Below, piece after piece: positions 1-11,356 of a DNA stretch of 64,000 nt. A model generated the notes under the pieces. It made no database searches and had not been told where the DNA came from. It saw only the letters and a program-made list of their open reading frames with translations. The DNA is from Nemopilema nomurai (taxonomy: Eukaryota > Cnidaria > Scyphozoa > Rhizostomeae > Rhizostomatidae), in NCBI GenBank assembly GCA_003864495.1, contig ML133476.1, positions 12,802 through 76,801 on the forward strand. The letters run 5' to 3'. A program made the position numbers and the translations under genes. How positions within the stretch are numbered: position 1 is the stretch's first letter; every line of letters begins with the position of its first letter.

Positions 1-3000
1 TATGAGTGGTTGTCGAACTTGCCCCGTTCTACGCAAAACACCAAGGCTATAGCCTTGCAAAATTGGTCAAAACTGATGGAAAATTCCGACCTTCTTTCTA
101 CCAGTGTCTTGTAGAGCAGAACAGGGCAACCTATTGGTGTACTTGGTTAGCTGTTAGACGTGTATTTTGCAAGATATGAGTGGTTTTCGAAGTTGCCCCG
201 TCTTACGCAAAACACCAAGGCTATAGCCTTGCAAAATTGGTCAAAACTGATGGAAAATTCCGACCTTATTTTCTACCAGTGTCTTGTAGAGCAGAACAAG
301 GGCAACCTATTGGTGTACTTGGTTTAGCTCTAGACGTGTTTCTTGCAAGATATGAGTGGTTTTCGAAGTTGCCCGTTTTACGCAAAAACCAAGGCTATAG
401 CCTTGCAAAATTGGTCAAGTGTCTTGTAGAACAGAACAAGGGCAACCTATTGGTGTACTTGGTTTAGCTGTTAGACGTCTATTTTGCAAGATATGAGTGG
501 TTTTCGAAGTTGCCCCGTTTTACGCAAAACACCAAGGCTATAGCCTTGCAAAATTGGTCAAAACTGATGGAAAATTCCGACCTTCTTTTCTACCAGTGTC
601 TTGTAGAGCAGAACAAGGGCAACCTATTGGTGTACTTGGTTCAGCTCTAGACGTGTATTTTACAAGATGTGAGTGTTTTCGGGGTTGCCCCGTTTTACGC
701 AAAACACCAAGGCTATAGCCTTGCAAAATTGGTCAAAACTGATGGAAAATTCCGACCTTCTTTTCTACCAGTGTCTTGTAGAGCAGAACAAGGGCAACCT
801 ATTGGTGTACTTGGTTCAGCTCTAGACGTGTATTTTGCAAGATATGAGTTTTTCGGTTGCCCGTTTACGCAAAACACCAAGGCTATAGCCTTGCAAAATT
901 GGTCAAAACTGATGGAAAATTCCGACCTTCTTTTCTACCAGTGTCTTGTAGAGCAGAACAAGGGCAACCTATTGGTGTACTTGGTTCAGCTCTAGACGTG
1001 TATTTTGCAAGATATGAGTGGTTTTCGAAGTTGCCCGTTTTACGCAAAACCAAGGCTATAGCCTTGCAAAATTGGTCAAAACTGATGGAAAATTCCGACC
1101 TTCTTTTCTACCAGTGTCTTGTAGAGCAGAACAAGGGCAACCTATTGGTGTACTTGGTTCAGCTTAGACGTGTATTTTGCAAGATATGAGTGGTTTTCGG
1201 TTGCCCCGTTTTACGCAAAACACCAAGGCTATAGCCTTGCAAAATTGGTCAAAACTGATGGAAAATTCCGACCTTCTTTTCTACCAGTGTCTTGTAGAGC
1301 AGAACAAGGGCAACCTATTGGTGTACTTGGTTCAGCTGTTAGACGTGTATTTTGCAAGATATGAGTGGTTTTCGAAGTTGCCCCGTTTTACGCAAAACAC
1401 CAAGGCTATAGCCTTGCAAAATTGGTCAAAACTGATGGAAAATTCCGACCTTCTTTTCTACCAGTGTCTTGTAGAGCAGAACAAGGGCAACCTATTGGTG
1501 TACTTGGTTCAGCTCTAGACGTGTATTTTGCAAGATATGAGTGGTTTTCGAAGTTGCCCCGTTTTACGCAAAACACCAAGGCTATAGCCTTGCAAAATTG
1601 GTCAAAACTGATGGAAAATTCCGACCTTCTTTTCTACCAGTGTCTTGTAGAGCAGAACAAGGGCAACCTATTGGTGTACTTGGTTCAGCTTAGACGTGTA
1701 TTTTGCAAGATATGAGTGGTTTTCGAAGTTGCCCCGTTTTACGCAAAACACCAAGGCTATAGCCTTGCAAAATTGGTCAAAACTGATGGAAAATTCCGAC
1801 CTTTTTCTACCAGTGTCTTGTAGAGCAGAACAAGGGCAACCTATTGGTGTACTTGGTTCAGCTGTTAGACGTGTATTTTGCAAGATATGAGTGTTTTCGA
1901 AGTTGCCCCGTTTTACGCAAAACACAAGGCTATAGCCTTGCAAAATTGGTCAAAACTGATGGAAAATTCCGACCTTCTTTTCTACCAGTGTCTTGTAGAG
2001 CAGAACAAGGGCAACCTATTGGTGTACTTGGTTCAGCTTAGACGTGTATTTTGCAAGATATGAGTGGTTTTCGAAGTTGCCCCGTTTTACGCAAAAACAA
2101 GGCTATAGCCTTGCAAAATTGGTCAAAACTGATGGAAAATTCCGACCTTCTTTTCTACCAGTGTCTTGTAGAGCAGAACAAGGGCAACCTATTGGTGTAC
2201 TTGGTTCAGCTGTTAGACGTGTATTTTGCAAGATATGAGTGGTTTTCGAAGTTGCCCCGTTTTACGCAAAACACCAAGGCTATAGCCTTGCAAAATTGGT
2301 CAAAACTGATGGAAAATTCCGACCTTCTTTTCTACCAGTGTCTTGTAGAGCAGAACAAGGGCAACCTATTGGTGTACTTGGTTCAGCTCTAGACGTGTAT
2401 TTTGCAAGATATGAGTGGTTTTCGAAGTTGCCCCGTTTTACGCAAAACACCAAGGCTATAGCCTTGCAAAATTGGTCAAAACTGATGGAAAATTCCGACC
2501 TTCTTTTCTACCAGTGTCTTGTAGAGCAGAACAAGGGCAACCTATTGGTGTACTTGGTTCAGCTGAGACGTGTATTTTGCAAGATATGAGTGGTTTTCGA
2601 AGTTGCCCCGTTTTACGCAAAACACCAAGGCTATAGCCTTGCAAAATTGGTCAAAACTGATGGAAAATTCCGACCTTCTTTTCTACCAGTGTCTTGTAGA
2701 GCAGAACAAGGGCAACCTATTGGTGTACTTGGTTCAGCTCTAGACGTATTTTGCAAGATATGAGTGGTTTTCGAAGTTGCCCGTTTTACGCAAAAACCAA
2801 GGCTATAGCCTTGCAAAATTGGTCAAAACTGATGGAAAATTCCGACCTTCTTTTCTACCAGTGTCTTGTAGAGCAGAACAAGGGCAACCTATTGGTGTAC
2901 TTGGTTCAGCTTAGACGTGTATTTTGCAAGATATGAGTGGTTTTCGAAGTTGCCCCGTTTTACGCAAAACACAAGGCTATAGCCTTGCAAAATTGGTCAA

Positions 3001-6000
3001 AACTGATGGAAAATTCCGACCTTCTTTTCTACCAGTGTCTTGTAGAGCAGAACAAGGGCAACCTATTGTGTACTTGGTTCAGCTAGACGTGTATTTTGCA
3101 AGATATGAGTGGTTTTCGAAGTTGCCCCGTTTTACGCAAAACACCAAGGCTATAGCCTTGCAAAATTGGTCAAAACTGATGGAAAATTCCGACCTTCTTT
3201 TCTACCAGTGTCTTGTAGAGCAGAACAAGGGCAACCTATTGGTGTACTTGGTTTCAGCTCTAGACGTGTATTTTGCAAGATATGAGTGTTTTCGGTTGCC
3301 CGTTTTACGCAAAACACAAGGCTATAGCCTTGCAAAATTGGTCAAAACTGATGGAAAATTCCGACCTTTTTTCTACCAGTGTCTTGTAGAGCAGAACAAG
3401 GGCAACCTATTGGTGTACTTGGTTCAGCTTTAGACGTGTATTTTGCAAGATATGAGTGGTTTTCGGTTGCCCCGTTTTACGCAAAACACCAAGGCTATAG
3501 CCTTGCAAAATTGGTCAAAACTGATGGAAAATTCCGACCTTCTTTTCTACCAGTGTCTTGTAGAGCAGAACAAGGGCAACCTATTGGTGTACTTGGTTAG
3601 CTGTTAGACGTGTATTTTGCAAGATATGAGTGGTTTTCGAAGTTGCCCCGTTTTACGCGAAAAACCAAGCCTATAGCCTTGCAAAATTGGTCAAAACTGA
3701 TGGAAAATTCCGACCTTCTTTTCTACCAGTGTCTTGTAGAGCAGAACAAGGGCAACCTATTGGTGTACTTGGTTCAGCTCTAGACGTGTATTTTGCAAGA
3801 TGAGTGGTTTTCGGTTGCCCCGTTTACGCAAAACACCAAGGCTATAGCCTTGCAAAATTGGTCAAAACTGATGGAAAATTCCGACCTTCTTTTCTACCAG
3901 TGTCTTGTAGAGCAGAACAAGGGCAACCTTTGGTGTACTTGGTTCAGCTCTAGACGTGTATTTTGCAAGATATGAGTGTTTTCGGTTCCCGTTTACGCAA
4001 AACACCAAGGCTATAGCCTTGCAAAATTGGTCAAAACTGATGGAAAATTCCGACCTTCTTTTCTACCAGTGTCTTGTAGAGCAGAACAAGGGCAACCTAT
4101 TGTGTACTTGGTTCAGCTCTAGACGTGTTTTTTGCAAGATATGAGTGGTTTTCGAATTGCCCCGTTTTACGCAAAACACCAAGGCTATAGCCTTGCAAAA
4201 TTGGTCAAAACTGATGGAAAATTCCGACCTTCTTTTCTACCAGTGTCTTGTAGAGCAGAACAAGGGCAACCTATTGGTGTACTTGTTTCAGCTTTAAGAC
4301 GTGTTTTGTGCAAGATATGAGTGTTTTCGAAGTTGCCCGTTTTACGCAAAACACCAAGGCTATAGCCTTGCAAAATTGGTCAAAACTGATGGAAAATTCC
4401 GACCTTCTTTTCTACCAGTGTCTTGTAGAGCAGAACAAGGGCAACCTATTGGTGTACTTGGTTCAGCTTTAAGACGTGTATTTTACAAGATATGAGTGTT
4501 TTCGAAGTTGCCCCGTTTTACGCAAAACACCAAGGCTATAGCCTTGCAAAATTGGTCAAAACTGATGGAAAATTCCGACCTTCTTTTCTACCAGTGTCTT
4601 GTAGAGCAGAACAAGGGCAACCTATTGGTGTACTTGGTTCAGCTCTAGACGTCTATTTTGCAAGATATGAGTGGTTTTCGAAGTTGCCCCGTTTTACGCA
4701 AAACACCAAGGCTATAGCCTTGCAAAATTGGTCAAAACTGATGGAAAATTCCGACCTTCTTTTCTACCAGTGTCTTGTAGAGCAGAACAAGGGCAACCTA
4801 TTGGTGTACTTGGTTTAGTCTAGACGTGTATTTTACAAGATATGAGTGTTTTTCGGTTGCCCCGTTTACGCAAAACACCAAGGCTATAGCCTTGCAAAAT
4901 TGGTCAAAACTGATGGAAAATTCCGACCTTCTTTTCTACCAGTGTCTTGTAGAGCAGAACAAGGGCAACCTATTGGTGTACTTGGTTTAGCTGTTAGACG
5001 TGTATTTTACAAGATATGAGTGTTTTTCGGGGTTGCTCCGTTTACGCAAAACACCAAGGCTATAGCCTTGCAAAATTGGTCAAAACTGATGGAAAATTCC
5101 GACCTTCTTTTCTACCAGTGTCTTGTAGAGCAGAACAAGGGCAACCTATTGGTGTACTTGGTTCAGCTTAGACGTGTATTTTGCAAGATATGAGTGGTTT
5201 TCGAAGTTGCCCCGTTTTACGCAAAAACCAAGGCTATAGCCTTGCAAAATTGGTCAAAACTGATGGAAAATTCCGACCTTCTTTTCTACCAGTGTCTTGT
5301 AGAGCAGAACAAGGGCAACCTATTGGTGTACTTGGTTCAGCTCTAAGACGTGTTTTTGCAAGATATGAGTGGTTTTCGAATTGCCCGTTTTACGCAAAAA
5401 CCAAGCCTATAGCCTTGCAAAATTGGTCAAAACTGATGGAAAATTCCGACCTTCTTTTCTACCAGTGTCTTGTAGAGCAGAACAAGGGCAACCTATTGGT
5501 GTACTTGGTTCAGCTTAGACGTGTATTTTGCAAGATATGAGTGGTTTTCGGGGTTGCCCCGTTTTACGCAAAACACCAAGGCTATAGCCTTGCAAAATTG
5601 GTCAAAACTGATGGAAAATTCCGACCTTCTTTTCTACCAGTGTCTTGTAGAGCAGAACAAGGGCAACCTATTGGTGTACTTGGTTCAGCTGTTAGACGTG
5701 TATTTTGCAAGATATGAGTGGTTTTCGAAGTTGCCCCGTTTTACGCAAAACACCAAGGCTATAGCCTTGCAAAAATGGTCAAAACTGATGGAAAATTCCG
5801 ACCTTCTTTTCTAGCAGTGTCTTGTAGAACTGAACAAGGGCAACCTATTAGTGTACTTTGTTCAGCTTTTAGACGTGTATTTTGCAAGATATGAGTGGTT
5901 TTCGAAGTTGCCCTGTTTAGCGCAAAACACCAAGGCTATAGCCTTGCAAAAATGGTCAAAACTGATGGAAAATTCCGACCTTCTTTTCTACCAGTGTCTT

Positions 6001-6276
6001 GTAGAACTGAACAAGGGCAACCTATTAGTGTACTTTGTTCAGCTTTTAGACGTGTATTTTGCAAGATATGAGTGGTTTTCGGTGCTGCCCCGTTTTACGC
6101 AAAACACAAAGGCTATAGCCTTGCAAAATTGGTCAAAACTGATGAAAAAGTCCGACCTTCTTATATACCAGTAGCTTGTAGACTAGAACAAGGGCAACCC
6201 ATCGGTGTACTTGGTTCAGCTGTTAGACGTGTATTTTGCAAGATATGAGTGGTTTTCGAAGTTGCCCCGTTTTACG
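1..6276. repeat. Tandem satellite array, about 174-bp monomer, about 36 copies
   Basis: Head-to-tail monomers run from the window edge to about 6276, so the array is truncated on the left. The core hexamer CTATAG recurs at 47, 221, 395, 538 and 713, and so on to 6113, giving a 174-175 bp period. One short unit (about 143 bp, near 395-538) lacks the segment between the two conserved blocks. Every monomer carries the 16-bp perfect palindrome CAAGGCTATAGCCTTG and a matching inverted pair, TTTTGCAAG and CTTGCAAAA. Copies are nearly identical except for many 1-4 bp indels (GCCCCG/GCCCG, CGAAGTTG/CGGTTG). The last three copies, from about 5760, are more diverged. The long open frames across it are a by-product of 174 = 3 x 58, and the indels break them at random, so no gene is called. 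The period is nucleosome-like, which fits centromeric or pericentromeric satellite, but that is an inference. Confidence 0.97.
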
Positions 6277-7660
6277 AATAGACGGCCTATCAAAACGTAA
6301 CTCCAAAAATACATAACCTACTCATAATAGGTTATTTGGCAAACCTATAGCCTTTGTTTTTTAGAGAAATTCGTGGTACACATAAAGCTCCGTAACTCTG
6401 AAATTACATGGCCTATGCACACCAAAACACAACAATTATGAATCTTTTGTAATGCTCCTTCATATCAATTCATTAAAAGGAAAGTGAAAAAACCATCCAA
6501 AATAGGCATTTTGGCAAGGCTATAGCCTTAGTTTTTTTAGAGAAATGCATCGTACACAAAATCTCTGTAACTCTGAAAATACGCGACTTACGCACACCAA
6601 AACAAAACAAATATGAGTCTTTTGTTATGCTCCTTCATATCAACTCATTAAAAGGAAAATGAAAAATCCATCCAAAATAGGCCATTTGGCAAGGCTATAG
6701 ACATAGTTTTTTGTTTCGTTGTTCGTTTTTTTGAGAGAAATGCGTTGTACACAAAAAGCTCTGTAACTCTGAAAATACGCGACCTACGCACACCAAAACA
6801 AAACAAATATGAGTCTTTTGTTATGCTCCTTCATATCAACTCATTAAAACGAAAGTGAAAAATCCATCCAAAATAGGCCATTTGGCAAAGCTATAGCCTT
6901 AGTTTTTTCGAGGGAAATGCATAGGAGACAAAAAGCTCCGTAACTCTAATAATACGTAGCCATCGTACACCATATCATAACCAAAGTAATTGTTTTGTTA
7001 TACTTTTCATATACAATCCTTTTCAGGATTGTGAAAAATCTATCCAAAATAGGCCATTTGGCAAAGCTATAGCCTTAGTTTTTTCGTTGGAAATGTGCCC
7101 GTTATAAAAACCCCCGTAATACATGGTCTGAGTATTCTAAATCGCAACCAAAGTGCTTTTAATGTTATGCTACTTGACAAAGAGTCATTTTAAGGATATT
7201 CAAAAATGCATTATAAATAGGCCATTTGCAAGGCTATAACCTTAGTGATTTTGTTGAAATTGTGCTCTCGATACAAGTCTTTGTAACTGCGCAAGAACCG
7301 GACCCAAGTATACAAAGCTACTATCAGAGTGATTTTATACTATGTGATGTATTTTACTACGTAGGATTACGTAAGAGTCATTTTCAGGACAGTCAAAGTA
7401 ATTCTATTGTTGTGCTCTTTGATGAAAAAGAAGATATTCAGGTCGATCGAAATTAGGCCACAAATAGGTCATTTAGCAAAGCTAAAGTCTTATTGTTTTC
7501 GTTGGTATTGTGTTTGGTCTGTCAATGTCCGTAACTCTGGAAATACGTTTCATATCAGCACAAAAGCTTAAACAAAGCACGGATTATGTCCTGGGTCTTG
7601 ATAAATGGTTATATCCAGTCAAATATTAAAATGAATGGGCTACTTGGCAAGGCTCTACCC
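6277..7660. repeat. Diverged satellite array sharing period and core with the first array
   Basis: Degenerate units continue after the clean array. The core (GGCTATAGCC and decayed forms) recurs near 6345, 6520, 6695, 6891, 7067, 7234, 7482 and 7653. The spacings are 175, 175, 196, 176, 167, 248 and 171 bp. Units share blocks such as AAAATAGGCCATTTGGCAA before the core and ATATGAGTCTTTTGTTATGC after it. The second block parallels the ATATGAGTGGTTTTCG block of the clean array. The units decay progressively rightwards. I read this as an older relative of the flanking satellite. It could instead be an independent repeat with a convergent period, although the shared core and its order argue against that. 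Confidence 0.8.
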
Positions 7661-9060
7661 GAAGTGCTTTTTGGAAATAAGTTCGGGGTTGTCTTGCCAG
7701 GGACCCGAATTATGGTCCTAAGGGTCAGTAGTTCTCGCCTCTAACAACTGCGCCATCCTTGTATCTGCATCTTGTGAAGAGAAATATCCGTTTTATAAAC
7801 AAGTTCAGGCTGAAGATCGAAGTAATGAAGGGAAAAAACAAATATAGTATTTGGACAGCTATTTGATCTAAGCAGGTTCTGTGAAAGAAAAAGTTTGGTA
7901 CAAGATAACTCTGACTGGTACAGATCCGTGAATCAGTCATTTATAACAAACCATCATTCTTGTTCAATGCAGTACAAAGATATCGAGAACAAGCGGAATA
8001 TATCAAATGTTTGAAATGTGAAAAGTAGGAGTAAGTCAGCAACAGGTCCTAAAGAAATGACATTACTACCGCTGATAATGGGGCTCGTTCTGAGTCAAAG
8101 GAAAGGTTAAAATTATTTTTAGATTACTTTCTTTCTGATATTTACAAAAAAATTGAAGACCATGTTAGAAAATGAAATGGAAATCTTAAAGCTTACTTTC
8201 TCATCCTTTTACTACAATGTTGAATAAGGAACCCGTTTATGTCTTGCAAATGGTAATGAGGTTTGCCTTTGAAGTTCATTTTAATAGTTTGCCTGAAACA
8301 TCATCCGAATTTCCATTGCCAGCCAGGACACTCGGCCAAAAGATTGGGAGAATGAAACTGAAAGAGACGATGGGAGAGTCTTTCAGTACACAGATAGATT
8401 TCATGTGTCAAGAACAGTTGTAGGTAGTGGCGGAGCCTTGGAGATCTTCTATTAAACCTGATTTTATATCTAAATAATTGTTTCGTAAATGTTGTTTAAA
8501 AATTGCATTACGCTGTTAAGAAAAATGATACAGTTAGAAGAGATTTCCGCCTGTAATCTTGATTAGCAAAAGGAAATAGGGGCCCCAAGCCACTACTTCG
8601 ATTACGGGCTCCAGACTGCTCCTTTACGTCACTGCCTATCCAGTCACCTGCCTGCAATAATAATAGGTGTAACCATGGTCAGAATCATAAATTTTTTGTG
8701 CAGACCAGATATGCCCACAACTATGGTGTTAAATATTCGATGGGCAAGGATACTCATTCTTTTGCATTGCCTATAAGGCTTTGGTGTTAGATGGAGCACT
8801 CCAAACAAAGTTCCTGGAAAGAAGAGCAAACTGTTCCCATGTAGATTCAAAAAGGCAGCATTGTCGATATGCACTTTCCATCCGACACTAAAATAAAGTA
8901 AACTGTACGACTTTACCGTAAAAGCAAAAGTTTAACGGCTTCCCTAGCTAAAAAAACAATCAACAACCTTTTCAATCTCTCCTTAGCTAACATTGTATCA
9001 AGTGAAACATCCCTCATACACAGGGGGCTATCTATTGCATCCTTTTTGTGAAGTACACTG
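7661..9060. other. Gene-poor spacer
   Basis: No convincing gene is seen. Short open frames (for example 8217-8423 +, 68 aa, and 8644-8874 -, 76 aa) show no recognisable family, and no splice-site pair extends them. The only identifiable item is a tRNA-like SINE fragment at about 7688-7772. Confidence 0.6.
7688..7772 (-). repeat. Fragment of a tRNA-derived SINE
   Basis: Read on the minus strand, a block resembling a tRNA A box (GGATGGCGCAGTTGTTAGAG) is followed by a degenerate B-box-like GGGTCCCTGGCA. The same layout is found in the longer copy at about 30150-30390. No acceptor-stem pairing was found, so this is not called a tRNA gene. Confidence 0.4.
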
Positions 9061-9078
9061 CCATTTGCACCCTATTGC

Positions 9079-9412
9079 ATGCAAAATCCTTCCGTTCAAT
9101 CTCATGTAAAAAATGTTATTTACAGCCAAGCGCTCCGCTACCGACGCTTGATTACAAACAACAATGAACTCCATAAACGCCTCAAAACTTTACGAGCAAA
9201 TCTAATCGTAAGAGGTTATGAGCCCAAGGATATCACCACTGAAATCAACAAACTGGCATGTGTCACCCAAAACGAGCTCCTTTTCCCAGATACCCCCATT
9301 GATAATGAAACTACCCCCAAACCACATCAATGTGGAGCCCCCACAAAACACCCAGGTACTACCTTTTGTTGTCCCATTCGATGTCAAAACTTTCAATATA
9401 GGCTCCGCCCTC
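9079..9412 (+). pseudogene. Penelope-like retroelement remnant (reverse transcriptase C-terminal region)
   Basis: The 124-aa frame beginning near 9079 contains a block of the pattern SQALRYRRLITNN, then KRLKTLRANLIVRGY, then an alternating charged helix. This is the segment that follows the reverse transcriptase core in Penelope-like elements: the conserved QALRxRRI block followed by LKxxLxxRGY. Only this piece is visible. The RT catalytic motif, the GIY-YIG endonuclease and the terminal repeats are absent, so it is a dead fragment. It ends almost exactly where the 5-kb tandem duplication begins (about 9413), so it flanks the duplication breakpoint. Family assignment rests on remembered motif shape only. 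Confidence 0.55.
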
Positions 9413-9460
9413 TCCAAACATTGGCACTTGATATCCGCAGATGCTCATCTTAAACCAATA

Positions 9461-9830
9461 CCGTAAATCCTCGAATTAGCCCCCTGGAGGCTTATCTATT
9501 TTTGATATTTTTGGATGGGGGCTTATTCGAAGGGGGGACCCATAAAATTACCTGAAACATGCCACATATAAAGATAAATTTTAAATTTCTTTCTTTTCAT
9601 AATATAAAAAAACAATCTAATATCAAGTAACATTTGATTAAATTATTAGCAAAAATATGAATTTTTGAGGTAATTCACTAAAATGCCAAAGGCAACCTCA
9701 GGAGTTAAAAGTCAACAAATCGAGGGGGGATTATTCGAGGGGGGGCTTACTGAAAATTTGTAGTTCTAGGGTGGGGGCTTCTTCGAGGGTGGGGGCTTCT
9801 TCGAGGGGGGGGCAATTCGAGAATTTACGG
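9461..9830. mobile_element. TA-flanked MITE (Tc1/mariner-like), 370 bp
   Basis: The element is bounded by inverted ends CCGTAAATCCTCGAATT (left) and the complement of AATTCGAGAATTTACGG (right), and flanked by TA on both sides (9459-9460 and 9831-9832). Unit 2 has the empty site CCAATATGG at 15072-15080. The interior is rich in GGGGGCTTATTCGAGG-type blocks and has no transposase frame. The TA duplication and inverted repeats point to a non-autonomous Tc1/mariner-type element. A related copy lies at 14460-14611. Confidence 0.85.
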
Positions 9831-9832
9831 TA

Positions 9833-11356
9833 TGGGGCAACACAAGACCGGTTCTAGCTCTCACAAGAAGACCTAACCTCCAGGACCAGTTGGTTCATGC
9901 CAAGCTAGGCCATTAACACAAGCCGCTTCTTAAAAACTATCACACTCCTCCAGTCTCTAAAATATATCAATTTTGCGACAAAATTTACGTCCAAGGTACG
10001 ACAAACACTGATTAACGGGTACTTTGCTATGAGTTTTTCATTTCTTTTTTATTCTCTTTTTGCAACCGTGATCCTGGACGCAGTATCGCAAGGGCCGCCT
10101 ACGAGAAACGGACATACCAAATTGAAGCCTAGAATCCGTCGTGGGTTTCTAAATGATGAGTTGCTCTTTTATCATTTTCTGCCCACTCCAAGCTAATTGC
10201 TTTAAATATTCAAGTGATAAAACCAACCATTCGATTCTCATCTGAGCTTGAGGTCACAACGAGGTGGTAGAGACTACTTCTTATCTCCTTTTTTCCCATT
10301 TTCTATTTGTTTACTTTTTTCCTTTCAATGCCGATCAAAACATTTGCCTTTCGTATGGCTAAGAAGAAAATAATTCGCATCGGTCATCAAATCGAGATGG
10401 TCAATAGGATTCATAAACCTTGTTCTATAAAACACTTTAGATTTGATATCAGGATTTTATTCCAGAAATTTGCTTTATTTAGCGGTTGTAGCCTGGGTGA
10501 AAATACGTAACTCTTGCCATTTCTGCACAATTACTTCAAATGACCGTACCTCACGAAGATGGAGCTCCGTAGTAGAAACAAGGCTACCAATAGGGTCTTT
10601 GGGCATTTCTCTAAAAACAATGCTAGAACTTGGACAACTGAATTTTTTGTCGGAGATGGCTTATTTGAACAGCATTGGCTTGTTAATGAAAACGTCCCTC
10701 TTGATAAACAAATAAAATCTTTAAATATTCGTATTCTTCGACATTTGAATCCATTCAAAAAAGCGCTTTAAAAACACCTGATTCAGGGTGAGAAAGTTTT
10801 CAGCTGAATTTTATGCAATAACGAATCCTTCCTGTTTCATTCATTAAAACTTAATAGGCCTCAGCAACAGTGCAGCGGGGTTCATGATTTGTCAACGAAA
10901 ACATGAATTGTGTATTCACAAGGACGACATGAACATAACAGGAAGGTACCGAAAATTTATTTGCATATTAATTTCTACTGGTGTCAAAGCCATTGAACGC
11001 ATTGAGAGTACAGTGTTGAAATAACCACAAGCAAAATATATGTTTTGTTTTAATGAATAAACACCTTGTAAGCTGATTATTTATATGCTTTAACAATGAT
11101 TTGGATTGACACTAACTGCTTGCTGTTTGGAGTAAAAGTAAGCCACCAAAAATTGGAAATTAAGTATTCATAAGCAGTGAATCTATATGGCATGGGCTCT
11201 ATTGAAGACCGCCATAGACTACATTTATCAGAGTCAAATGTTGGTAACTGTTCACGGGACATGTTGGAAATTCTCTTGCAGCTAAAGACGTTCATGAATG
11301 CAATGGACTAGCGGAAAATCTAGAGAACCAAAACACTTCATTGACTTAGAATCAAA
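9833..11356. other. 5' flank of tectonin gene 1
   Basis: Non-coding as far as can be seen. A block at about 10307-10770 is conserved in unit 2 (17286-17731). There it forms one 128-aa frame; here the frame is split by a 1-bp indel (AAATTTGC versus AAATTGC, near 10470). I do not recognise the peptide, and its conservation can be explained by recent duplication alone. The last 50 bp before the start codon are identical in both units, and the start context is ATCAAAATGA. No TATA box can be assigned with confidence. Confidence 0.5.

Noticed and set aside
180..6174. Dozens of 60-170 aa open frames across the left array
   Set aside because: They are the same satellite monomer read in shifting frames; indels break them at random and there is no start or stop logic.
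1..7660. CRISPR array
   Set aside because: Units are contiguous 174-bp satellite monomers without unique spacers, in a eukaryotic context.
9202..9466. Other frames overlapping the Penelope remnant (71-aa minus, 82-aa plus)
   Set aside because: Shadows; only the 9079 plus frame has the retroelement motif pattern.
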